Origin: Perkinsus marinus ATCC 50983
Lineage: Eukaryota > Perkinsozoa > Perkinsida > Perkinsidae
DNA length: 64,000 nucleotides
NCBI RefSeq assembly: GCF_000006405.1
Contig: NW_003208655.1
Coordinates: forward strand, 551,652 to 615,651
Direction of reading: 5' to 3'
This document shows positions 1-9,573 of this stretch, piece after piece; the stretch's first letter is position 1; each line of letters begins with the position of its first letter. The position numbers were made by a program, and so were the translations under genes. Below the pieces are notes generated by a model that searched no databases, was not told the origin of the DNA, and worked only from the letters and a program-made list of their open reading frames with translations.

Positions 1-43
1 CCCGAAATTCGGGCCATCTACAACACAATTCGGGCCCCGAATT
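1..43. repeat. Fold-back at the window edge
   Basis: Positions 27-43 form a perfect palindrome with 8-nt arms (AATTCGGG / CCCGAATT) around a single central C. Positions 7-27 are the exact reverse complement of the sequence just upstream of the sister duplication (about 4772-4792). The left edge is therefore a folded-back version of the sister junction. The sister copy has no palindrome here. Confidence 0.8.
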
Positions 44-900
44 CAATATATGGCTCGATCGTTATGAGCCAACTATGATCGAGCATGTTGTCCATTAAGC
101 ACGATATCTATTGGTTCTGCTCAGCTCATATGGACCGCGTTTGGGTGTGGGAGATGACGTATGAGGTGGTAAAGTATGGACAGTAATACGCTACATCAAG
201 ACACTCTATTGACCGGATGTGGTACATCGTTGGAAGCACATCTTCACTGGAGTCTCTACTGGAGACTTACCAGTCTGGAGATTCTTGAGCTGTTTGGTTT
301 GTATAATATTCGTGACGGATTCCACATTTCTATGGCTAAGTTGAATCTCTCATTACGGTTTCCGTCTGAGCCAGATGGCTCGCGGAAACCGCCTCCATCC
401 CAAAACCGCTAATATTCGTCATTAGAAAGCCTTTCTGCCACGTTGTTATTGAAATAGTGTGTCTGATGGGACATACCGTATGTCACTGATGAGCGCATGA
501 AACTCTCGGACTGAGAACGATTCTCTTGCTCGTCTGGCAGCAGGCATATCTCGGAATCACTGCATGTGCGAATCACTGCGAAGAATGTGTGAAGCCTACG
601 GCTTGAAGCTCTCCCACAGCGCCAGAATGTCACGATGTTGCAGCAGGGATGTTATACCATGCTCAAGGCTGCTGGTGACCTAGTAGGTCAGACCTACCAT
701 GCCTTCCGTGAGCGCCTCGAAACCTGAGCCATATATAGTTACTGGATGTAAGAATACTGATTACTCACTAGTATATCTATGGCCTCACATACAAACCAAC
801 AAGGTTGTTTCGTACATGCTCGAGACTCAGATGGAATGCCGTAATAGGAAGATAACTTCACCGATGAGCTTCACCAAATCGGTAACTTGAATGGGTAAAT
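34..900 (+). repeat. Direct duplication, copy 1
   Basis: This segment matches 4783-5905 in the same orientation at moderate to high identity. Shared landmarks include the start CCCGAATTCAATATA, the block TCATATGGACCGCGTTTG, and the end GATAACTTCACC. Relative to copy 2 it lacks about 290 nt (roughly 5556-5848), which is exactly the stretch carrying the ABCD C-terminal exon. The breakpoint carries an ATGC microhomology. No intact coding sequence is seen. A 1-nt-spacer zigzag palindrome (676-697) is present here and absent in copy 2. Confidence 0.8.
676..697. repeat. Zigzag double palindrome, 1-nt spacers
   Basis: TGACCTA-G-TAGGTCA (676-690) overlaps GTAGGTC-A-GACCTAC (683-697). Each has 7-nt arms and one central base, giving sense, antisense, sense order. 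The sister copy near 5390 reads simply GGTGACCTACC, so the antisense piece was inserted in this copy. Confidence 0.85.
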
Positions 901-2810
901 ATATATCTAAGCCGTTATTCAGATTTCTAAGCTTTGAATTCTGCAGTAGACATTATTGCGTATACGGTCAGAATTTTAGCGCGATGCGACCCTCCGTACC
1001 GGAGCCTCAGTGTCAACGCTCCATCATGATGAGTCAACCTTGCTTGTCACAAAGTGCCTCTCTCACCATTGCCTATACTCAGGACTCGTTTCACGCATGT
1101 ACACGGGAGAAAGGCTCTTTCTGAAAGAGTGTCATTTGTGGCTGACATGAGTACATTCGTGAAACGATCGTTTTCATTCGAAGTCTTTCGTGAAATCTTT
1201 TGAGGACTACTGTTGTTACTCCATCTAGTTTTGTCGACCGGAGCTGGAGTATTAAAATTAGATTGATTGCCAATAAATAGAATTACCTAAATTATCAAGT
1301 GACGATTCGATCACGACCTCGAATAGATCCGCCCACAGCGTGTGCAAATATGTACACGCGACTTGTGCCCACTTACTCTATCGATTCCGTGAAACACAGT
1401 GTTTCAAACACCTATGGAGTACTGACTCACAACAACATGAGGTTCTGTTCATATGGGCACTTGCACGAGTTAGAGGAGCGTTGCTCTTGTGACTCGCATA
1501 CTCTTAGTACGTTGATTATGCATGCTGATGTGATCGTAAATTTATAACGGATTAGTTGTTGCTTCGCCGTTGCGAGTATGCGTGAAGTGCAGTGTGCGTG
1601 CATTCGCAAGCGTAATTACGATGTATCTGAATGCACAAGCTAGAAGATTTACAATGCTAGAATGCTCCACTTCCTCCCGGCTGGTGGTCTGTGGTAGGGA
1701 GATCTGCCCGTTCCTGTGGGCCAGTCTGTTAGCTGCATTGTATCGATCGTTCGCTATACGTGAATCGACTCCGTTCGGCCATCATCCGCTACCTTTCGTT
1801 GATGTCGGTCCGACTATGTCGGACCGTGCGGCCCTGGCTATGCGGTATACACAGTATAGAGCGAGCGCGGGAGCCTCAATCGTAGCTTATGTGCGCATGC
1901 GTCAAACGATCGATTACATTTGGAGTCCTTCGCGGGATTCTCAGTGAAAACCCCTCTGACTCGGGAGTGTGGGATTGGAGAACCAGGGTGTCATTCGCCG
2001 AATGCTAGGATTCCCGCTGTAGCTGAGATTGCCAGTCAATCACCTGTGCAACTACAGACTAGTTGCTAGTGCAAGACTAGTATTCTGACTATCTGATCTG
2101 CATATTGACAATCAGAGACTCCGTAGCTAGCGAATACGCCGAGGTTCTATGTGGTCGGGTAACGCATGGTGTGACCATGGTTTGACACAGCTGCGGTCCC
2201 GACGCACATCCCCCGGGTAGGGTGGGTGTAGATAAAGCTCACCAAGTCAGTTGTGCATCGCTGCTCAACATGTGACGAGGTGGATGATAGCCACAGGCTG
2301 TTGAGATAAACTTGGCGGCACAGGCATGCACGTATCTTCTCACGCGCGAGCACGCACCGTGCGTGCGCACGTGCGCGCGCGTTCGCTCTTTTCAAGTTGT
2401 GTGACCTGCGTAGTGCGTGCCACGCACTGCGTGGTGTTAAGGTACACTCTCTCGTTACAGCCGTGATTTCACCGGCGCAACACTCCGTTAAGCTTCCAAA
2501 GAATTATTCTCTTGTGGATTATTGTTGACATCCTTGCCAACCTTGTCGACCGCTGCTAACTTAGCAGTGCGAAGTATTACCTTACGGCCGTATCTACTTT
2601 TAGAATTGTGTTGCCAGAGTCGCTAGCATCGACTATCTATAGTATCAATCGACCACGCGATCACGACTTCGCGTAGATCCGTCGACAGAAGGTTTAGGTC
2701 GCACAAGGCGGTTGTGGCACAAGCGCACAACCGTTATGCGGAATCTGATTCATTAGGACGTTGCACCGAGGATTTGCTGCGATCCAGGTGAATTTTTCCT
2801 TTCCATTCAC
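900..2810. other. No gene recognised; decayed repeat DNA
   Basis: Short open frames are present but none resembles a known protein. Several 1-nt-spacer palindromes occur: 1115-1129 (7-nt arms), 1390-1406 (8), 2350-2366 (8) and 2412-2428 (8). Positions 2600-2690 match 60690-60775 in inverted orientation, sharing GTGTTGCC.GAGTC and GATCACGACT.CG.GTAGATCC. A shorter version of the same block lies at 1292-1338. Confidence 0.6.
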
Positions 2811-3121
2811 ACATGGAGCTCCTCATCACCCTGCTGTTGGGGATACTCTCCTCCGCGGTAGTTGGAGACCATCGGACTCACCCGGTGTCGGAGCCCCATA
2901 CGTTGCGCTCGCCTAATGGAGTGGTTTACCGGAAATACCAGGAGAGTGATGACACATCCCTCGTGGCAGAAGAATACATTCCTCCAGCTTGCGACCTTTT
3001 TCTATGTTGGGTCGCAGTGCCTAGTGGAGCTAAGGTGCGAATATTGTAATCTGCTCTACTCTGTCAAAAGGATGTATAGTTGTTTTGAAAAAACATCGAA
3101 TCGGCTTACGGAATCCTGCGT

Positions 3122-3146
3122 CGAGCGACTCGTCACGAGCCGCTCG
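3122..3146. repeat. Palindrome, 12-nt arms, 1-nt spacer
   Basis: CGAGCGACTCGT, then a single C at 3134, then ACGAGCCGCTCG. The arms pair with one mismatch. Confidence 0.8.
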
Positions 3147-3335
3147 TGCATTGAAATTCAATGATTGAATGGAATGCAATGCACTTCCGTTCTGAAGACA
3201 ATGGCCGGTCTCGCAGCACTATCGATTCGCTAGTGTGGTTTAGAAATGAATTGAGAATAGTAGGCTGCACCCAGCAGTTAACGATGACTATGCCGGAAAT
3301 AATTTCCTCCCCAGACTGTCGTCGGCGTGGTCGCT

Positions 3336-3881
3336 ATGGACATCCCTGAAGAAAACACACCTGAGAAGATCAAGACTGCCATCAAAGCCCACAGGTGAGT
3401 CCTACATTGACGATGGAGGTCTCCTCAAACGTTGTCTTCATAGGCCGGGAGGGAGCAAGTCTGGGCAGATTGGACTCATGAATATTGTAAGCCGAATGCC
3501 GCCACTCGGTTGTTTTTTCGAACGGTAGTTGCAAACTGGACTTTCAGGTTTATGTCGTCGAAGCTTGGCGGAGGCAGAAAATTGCATCGACACTTTTGTC
3601 TGTAGCCTTCAAGGAGGTGATACCAGCGACGGACTCTCCTGTTGAACTGTGCAGTCTCTATTCCCACGAAAAATGGCCATTGAGAGTAGCCTTCAATGCT
3701 TGTTGTCTCTCAGTTTCCCAAGGCGTACCCGAACTGGGGTGTAGTCTACCTACTGGTTCTCCGCACAAACCAACCCGCGAGAGAACTTTATAGGAAGGCG
3801 GGGTTCATCAACATACTGGGTGAGTTTCTCCGTGTCTTGCTTGGCTCAATACATGTAACCGTACACATGAAGTAGAGCAGG
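3336..3881 (+). CDS. GNAT-family N-acetyltransferase, left copy
   Basis: Exons were joined by similarity to GCN5-related N-acetyltransferases, which transfer acetyl from acetyl-CoA to an amine. An exon from 3336 reads MDIPEENTPEKIKTAIKAHR and ends at GTGAGT. The next exon (about 3444-3487) gives PGGSKSGQIGLMNI. An exon after CTTTCAG carries VYVVEAWRRQKIASTLL, the family motif A (R/Q-x-x-G/K-I-A region) that binds the CoA pyrophosphate. A last exon (from about 3717) gives PNWGVVYLLVLRTNQPARELYRKAGF split over motif B, typical of the GNAT C-terminus. The true N-terminus may lie upstream. A second, inverted copy lies at 63545-63990. The substrate cannot be told from sequence. Confidence 0.6.
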
Positions 3882-4067
3882 GCTCGAGCTTTCAAGCTTC
3901 CAGCTGCTGTGACTCGGCATCAAGCTCAGATGTCATCCACAACTTTTCAAAGATAATATGTAGTCTGATACACCCTCTTTGGATCCTCAGATACTCCCGG
4001 AGATACTCATGTCATCTACGCGCGCTATAATGAGGGATAGTGGTTCGAATATGGGACTGACCTGCGA

Positions 4068-4089
4068 CCCTAAGGCTTAGGGCCTAAGC
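4068..4089. repeat. Overlapping 1-nt-spacer palindromes
   Basis: CCCTAAG-G-CTTAGGG (4068-4082) overlaps GCTTAGG-G-CCTAAGC (4075-4089), the same sense/antisense/sense zigzag seen at 676-697. A further 8-nt-arm example, CGGAGACA-A-TGTCTCCG, lies at 4155-4171. Confidence 0.8.
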
Positions 4090-4697
4090 GTTCAGGCTTT
4101 AGAATTTCTATTTTGCTAGCCTCGCTGCATCGTGTCACGAGTACATCATCATCTCGGAGACAATGTCTCCGTGTGCTTTCTCTGTATGCTTTTTACATCC
4201 ATAGATAGTATTGTTATCTGATATTATCATCAGCTATTTCTGTCTCCAGTCACTTTTCTTTCGCTGAGTCACTAAAACCAGGCCACCCGCATGCTGCAGA
4301 ATACTATTCCAGTGCCTTTGTTTGAAAGGCATTTTTCATTACCCGAGCCCAGCTCGTGGATACTTTTCAGCGAGAAGTGTTAGTCTATAATAGGCATGCG
4401 ATTGTTCGTTCCATTGTCGTTATTTGCCGAGTATTGAAGTCGATTTTTCGTGAGGCCACCCTGCCTGGTTCGATTGATATCAACGAATTGTGTTCACTTG
4501 TGGTGCCAGGCCTGGGTGAACGGAGGGCAAGCTGAAGTATCTAAAGAGCAGTTTCATAGGAAATAGAAAATTAACTCAATGAATTGGGTTCCAAGGTCTT
4601 CGCCTATAAGTGATACAGCAAAGCATAGGCATGATGCGTTCTGTGATGTCTTCGAACTCACGCTCTGGGGTGAGGAATTTCAGATTAGGACCGAATC

Positions 4698-4742
4698 TGT
4701 GCGACCAGACGTACCGAATCATTCGGTACGTCTGGTCGCACA
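4698..4742. repeat. Perfect palindrome, 22-nt arms, 1-nt spacer
   Basis: The left arm (4698-4719) begins TGTGCGACCAGACG. The centre is one C at 4720. The right arm (4721-4742) is its exact reverse complement. No flanking direct repeat or terminal motif of a known transposon is visible. It is far longer than expected by chance for this spacing. Confidence 0.95.
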
Positions 4743-4855
4743 CGCTTCACTTATCGGGACCATTATCCCTCATGTTGATGTGTTGTAGATGGCCCGAATT
4801 CAATATACGGATCGATCCTTATGAGTCAACTATTATCGACTCGATCATAGTCGAT

Positions 4856-4878
4856 CATGCTCGATCAGATCGAGCATG
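4856..4878. repeat. Copy-specific palindrome, 11-nt arms, 1-nt spacer
   Basis: CATGCTCGATC-A-GATCGAGCATG. In copy 1 only the right arm exists, following ACTATGATCGAGCATG, so the left arm is an added inverted copy. More fold-back pieces (ATCGACT .. AGTCGAT) lie immediately upstream. Confidence 0.9.
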
Positions 4879-5198
4879 TTGTCCATTAATCACGATATCT
4901 ATTGGTTTGGCTCAGCTCATATGGACCGCGTTTGCGGTGTGGAAAATGACGTATGAGGTGGTAAAGTATAGACGGTAATACGCTACATCAAGACACTCCA
5001 TTGACAGAGTCTGATAATCACTGGAGTCTCTCCAGTCTGGTAATTCTCAAGCTGTTTGCGTTGTAGGTGGCCGGCGAAAACCGCCTCCATTCCAAAACCG
5101 ATAATATTCGTCATTAGAAAGCCTTTCTGCCACGTTGTTATTCTGTGAGCCTCAGTAGAGAGGTTTGATATAGTGTGTCTGATTGGACACACCGCATG

Positions 5199-5219
5199 TC
5201 AGTGACATGATGTCACTGA
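5199..5219. repeat. Copy-specific palindrome, 10-nt arms, 1-nt spacer
   Basis: TCAGTGACAT-G-ATGTCACTGA. Copy 1 reads CCGTATGTCACTGATG at the same place, without the left arm. Confidence 0.9.
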
Positions 5220-5466
5220 TGAGCGAATGAAACCTTCGGACTGAGGACGATTCTCTTGCTTGTCTAGCAGCAGGCATATCTCGGAATCGCTGCTAGAATG
5301 TGTGAAACCCACAGCGTGGAGCTCTCCCACAGAGCCAGACTGTCACGATTTTGCAGCAGGGATCTTATGCCACGTTTAAGGTTGCTGGTGACCTACCGTG
5401 CTTCACGTGAGAGCCTCGGCACTTGAGCCATATGTAGTTACTAGATGTGAGAATACTGATTACTCA

Positions 5467-5487
5467 ATAGTAGTGAGTCACTACTAT
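5467..5487. repeat. Copy-specific palindrome, 10-nt arms, 1-nt spacer
   Basis: ATAGTAGTGA-G-TCACTACTAT. Copy 1 reads GATTACTCACTAGTATATC here. The inserted 11-mer is the reverse complement of the adjoining sequence. Confidence 0.9.
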
Positions 5488-5623
5488 ATCTATGGCCTCA
5501 CATACAAGTCAACAAAGTTATTTCGTACATGCTCGAGACTCAAATGGAATGCTCATAAAAAATTAAATTCAATAACAAATTTTATCCCATCAGTGATGTA
5601 TCGCATCAGCATGAGCAATTTAG

Positions 5624-8600
5624 TCAAGCCTTATTTTTCACGTCCGCCAACGGGACAGGCTCATTACTGCAGACGGTGTAGCTGTGACGTGGAGGAGTGG
5701 ACTTGTTGTCTAACGTCAGGATCCCATCAAATTGCACATAGTGGGATAGCGTCTCCACCTGAATAGGAGTTGTGAATTGCCCGAAAACAGAAGTTCGAGT
5801 GTACCATGTCAGGTTTTGAACAGACCATAACAACACCACAGCCACCATCATGCCGTAATAGAGAGATAACTTCACCAATGAGCTTCAAGTCAGTACCTTG
5901 AATAGATGTATGACCTGTCTAATGCCAACGTTCCGTCCCAGTGAGCAAGTTTTACTTTTTCCAAAATCCTTCAATATTTATATTATATTATCGTCATACT
6001 CTTTAAATGAATATAGTATATTTTATACGCGATGTTAATATAAATACATAAATGGATCAACGAGAATCTTAATATTGAATGTGCAATTCACCCCAGCTTA
6101 CAAAGAAGAGATGATATTCATCTTGAACGTCACCCGACGATATAATAATCGATCATTCTTACATCTCAAGCAGTCATCAATGAGAGCGAACTTTGGTCTA
6201 TGATAAAGTAGTCGAGCCAATACGACTTTCTCCTGCTCCGCCTCGGACAACGTGTGGCGACCAGAAAGCTTATCGAGTTCGCCTGACACCAATAAGTCAA
6301 TACTAGGATGGTTACTAACAGCTCCTCACATATACGCATGCACTGAGCTACTCTGTCCTCGTCAGCAGGGCTCTCTGGAGGGCCATCGGGATATCTGTAA
6401 ACCTCTTGCAATTCTTTAGGCGTCTACCTGCAACCTACGCGATCTGTTGCTTAGCGCTGGACTCTCTCAGCATATACAATTTCTGAGGTACTAGTACAAC
6501 CCCATGTTTGGGACGGGCCAGCTCACCAACGCCTGCAAACCGCATATAACGATTCACGTGACCGAAAGCCACTCACATATCGGCCATGTCCCATTGAGTG
6601 TACGAAGGAGCGCCGACTTGCCACTCCCACCTGATGGATCATACGCTGAGGAAACGTGTGGGAGTGCTATTACTAGGTCCCATCAAAGCGATACAACAAC
6701 TCGGGTTGAGGTCCAGTGTAAGCGATTGAACAAGTATCGGGCCAGAGGGGCTTTGAATCTGTACAGTCGTAGTCTGAATCATCATCATCAGTCCTTTAAC
6801 TTTACAGTGAGGCCTTTGAGGCTGATATTAGTCATGCGCACTTTGAACTTTCGATGGCTCCGTGGTAAGGCATTGGGAGCTGTAACCAACAGTTGATGGA
6901 GTTTTTGAATCTGCATCAACATGTATGGTCCATGATAAAGGAGCGCAGGGTAGCCAAGTGTTTGTATCTTCACTGAGCCCGAGCCCTACTTTGGTGTAAA
7001 GCTTATCTCCCGCCTCTTGTGACGTTCTGTCGTCCATGAACTGAACGAATGCTGTACCTATCCAAATCACGTCCAAGATCTAACATCCTCAGTAGTAAAG
7101 CTCCGATACTACTATGACTACTACTACTACTAATCAGTCTAATAGTATAAGAATTTCTTCCTTTCTTACATAAATTCATCATGATCCTTGCTGTCCAGAA
7201 ATACGATATTATGCCGAAGTAATCCTAAATGCCAATCCAATGAGGCCGCCCTATTCCCAGTAGTGTTGCTAACCTCTGACGGTCTCATAGACATATGAGC
7301 AAATCTCCTACTACGAGAGGCTATATACGGATAAGAAGTAAGCCAGAAACCCAGCGCGGAGCCTGGAAGACCAATCCATGATTAAGGTCAGTCATTGAAG
7401 CCCACCTATATATTTGCTTCCCAGAGTTGACATGAATCCCAGCAACAGGTCGAGCCACGCACGAGACGACTTCGATTTTTGCAACGCCTCCTACAAGAAC
7501 GAGACTCTCAAGACCTCAATAGAACGATGCGGCCTACCAAGTGTCCGTATATTTGCCTCGACTCCAAATATCCCCGTCCTTGCCATGCAGATATGCTTTC
7601 CCTATGCCTCACAGCACGAGCGATCGCCTCATTCACCACAGACTCCAGCTGGGCTGATTCCTGTCACGGTGGAAACACTATTATGTAGTGAAGAATTATC
7701 GGTGATCACCATGAGCATCCTCTGTCGAGTGACTTGGAGCTCGGCCGTCATTTTCAAGGTAGTGAAGAGATATAATAGCATCACCAATACTGGCCATGGA
7801 CCTGAACAGCAGAACCCTATCGACGGTCCATGAATCAGTAGAATCCACTAAGTGCATCACCATTGGTGACACAAGTGGTGACACCACTTTGGTAGTGAAA
7901 ATTGTGGCAAACAAGTCTCGGAGGAACTACTAAACTTCGAGTTACCGAGATCAATAAAAAATGCCATTAATAAGTGAATCAACACTCTGCACTATTCCCC
8001 TCACAGTATAAACCAGCGACTACCAGTGGCGGTATTCACCCCCGATAGAAAGCCCAGTTGGAGCCCTTACCATGTTGAACCACAAGTGCTCCCGAATAAA
8101 CTACCAAATCCACAAACTTCATAGTGCGTATCCAGTAGTGCTCCACGAACGTCGTTGAAACCTACGCAAAAATCTCGAACGAGACGACAGACGAGCTGGT
8201 GAGAACCTTATTAATGTGAGACAGTATAAGGGCGAGCGTATCTTTATCGATCATTGATACGGGCTCGTCGAGGTTGTGAGCAGAAAATATGATTTCTCGT
8301 ACGAGCCTGTAGAAAACGGCTACAATCAATTTGCGATAAATGATATACCACCTTTTCACCAACTTAGTTTTCATTCTGAGCGAAAATAGACCGGCCAAAT
8401 ATGCGCTGGAGCATTGCAGTGAGGCGACTGGTATTCCGATAGCCAACATATCTAAGGTTGATGATGGAAAGATACAAACAAGGTCCAAAGCCTTACAAGA
8501 AAGTAGCCTGTACAATGGTGGATCCTCCTTCCTCAATATGATAGCGTCAATCGTCGATGTTAACTTCCATACGTACAGTTGACCTAACCAACCCACCGCT

Positions 8601-9223
8601 ACAACTTCCCTATGCAAACCACCCGAGCATCACCAACAACTTTCCCAAGGCCCGTCCCCAGCACACCAGCCAGGACACTGTACGTTACTATCTACCATCA
8701 AGGATCACCTCTAGCACTACTGAAACTCATCACCTTATCAGTTGTGGTACCATCCCATGATGCATCCAAGAGACGCCGCAAAGCCGTGAATCGCTTCGCC
8801 ATAGACGTAGGCACCTACACACCGAGATGACCATCAGCTCTACTCATCAACAATCAGTCCGTCACCAGTAACCTGCTGAGCACACCGCAGCCATCCGGAT
8901 CATTTTCGGGGAGCGCCAACTCATTAGAAATAATTTCTTCCTCAGACAAAGTTGCCCTAAATAGAAGCTGCTGTTGATTCGTCTCCAGTTCGATACCCTC
9001 GGCCATCATGCCTCCTCCTCTTCGCTGTTGTATCGACGCCCTTCGTCGCCTTAGCAAGTCTAAAAGCCTGCAGCACAGTGAATAGGAATATACCCAAAGT
9101 CCCGGCCACTCTAAGGGCACTCTGTGGGTCCTTCAACCGAACGTTGAGTACTCGTCGTATGGCACGACTACCCTCCATCGATGACGGGCGAGAGCCGACT
9201 ACCGACATATTACGGGTAGTCAC
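5624..9223 (-). CDS. ABCD-type half ABC transporter (multi-exon)
   Basis: Peroxisomal-type (ABCD) transporters export or import acyl-CoA-like substrates. The N-terminal exon (start near 9205) has a hydrophobic segment LRVAGTLGIFLFTVLQAF. The exon at 8162-8600 resembles the ABCD transmembrane region (FPSSTLDMLAIGIPVASL, SAHNLDEPVSMIDKDTL). An exon near 7650-7760 matches the pre-NBD helix (TTLKMTAELQVTRQRML). Walker A becomes MGPSGSGKSALLRTLNG after removing a 43-nt intron (6631-6673). A later exon gives ELDKLSGRHTLSEAEQEK and RLLYHRPKFALIDDC after a 47-nt intron (6283-6329). The last exon has VETLSHYVQFDGIL, matching the ABCD C-terminus. Oddities: the signature is LSEAE rather than LSGGE, Walker B ends D-D, and the H-loop His is not evident. 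It may be functional but divergent. Confidence 0.6.
7873..7889. repeat. Palindrome, 8-nt arms, 1-nt spacer
   Basis: AAGTGGTG-A-CACCACTT, inside the ABCD gene span, probably intronic. Confidence 0.75.
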
Positions 9224-9573
9224 CTAAGCTACCACGATAACCGTACGAGCTCATCGGCGTGTGGAGTCTACAGTATAGATCTTCACGACTTCCCACTGTA
9301 TACTACCAAAATTCACCCAACTTGAATTCGATCAATTTTTTCGTTTCTTGATAAGATGATTATCCACACGATATCATCCAAATCATCACTTTCCATTAGC
9401 CTCACAGCTAATGTTATCTACCCGGGTACTGAGTCTAGGTCTACTTTGAAGCCTCCCCATACATCCTCCCGACACACTATCCTCATTATCATACTACAAC
9501 CAAACAGTAGTAATAAAAGCAAGACCTCTGGTAGGAGCTTTGAAAATGAAAAGAAACCATGGGATGGCGTCTC

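Larger units (their letters stand above)
4783..5905 (+). repeat. Direct duplication, copy 2
   Basis: Sister of 34-900. It contains three 1-nt-spacer palindromes absent from copy 1: 4856-4878 (11-nt arms), 5199-5219 (10) and 5467-5487 (10). It overlaps the 3' flank and last exon of the ABCD gene. Part of it (from about 5300) is also recognisable in inverted form at the right end (62480-62960). Confidence 0.8.

Noticed and set aside
1570-1947. A 125-codon open frame as a gene
   Set aside because: No recognisable domain, low-complexity mixture of Arg/Ser, and location in decayed repeat DNA.
4610-4978. A 122-codon open frame as a gene
   Set aside because: It runs through the 22-nt-arm palindrome and into duplicated non-coding DNA; the sister copy does not keep the frame.
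6283-6329. Ultra-short 27-28 nt introns in the ABCD gene
   Set aside because: Frames initially suggested such introns, but longer 43-nt and 47-nt introns with better acceptors (CATCAG, GTGTCAG) restore the canonical GPSGSGKS motif and the correct frame.
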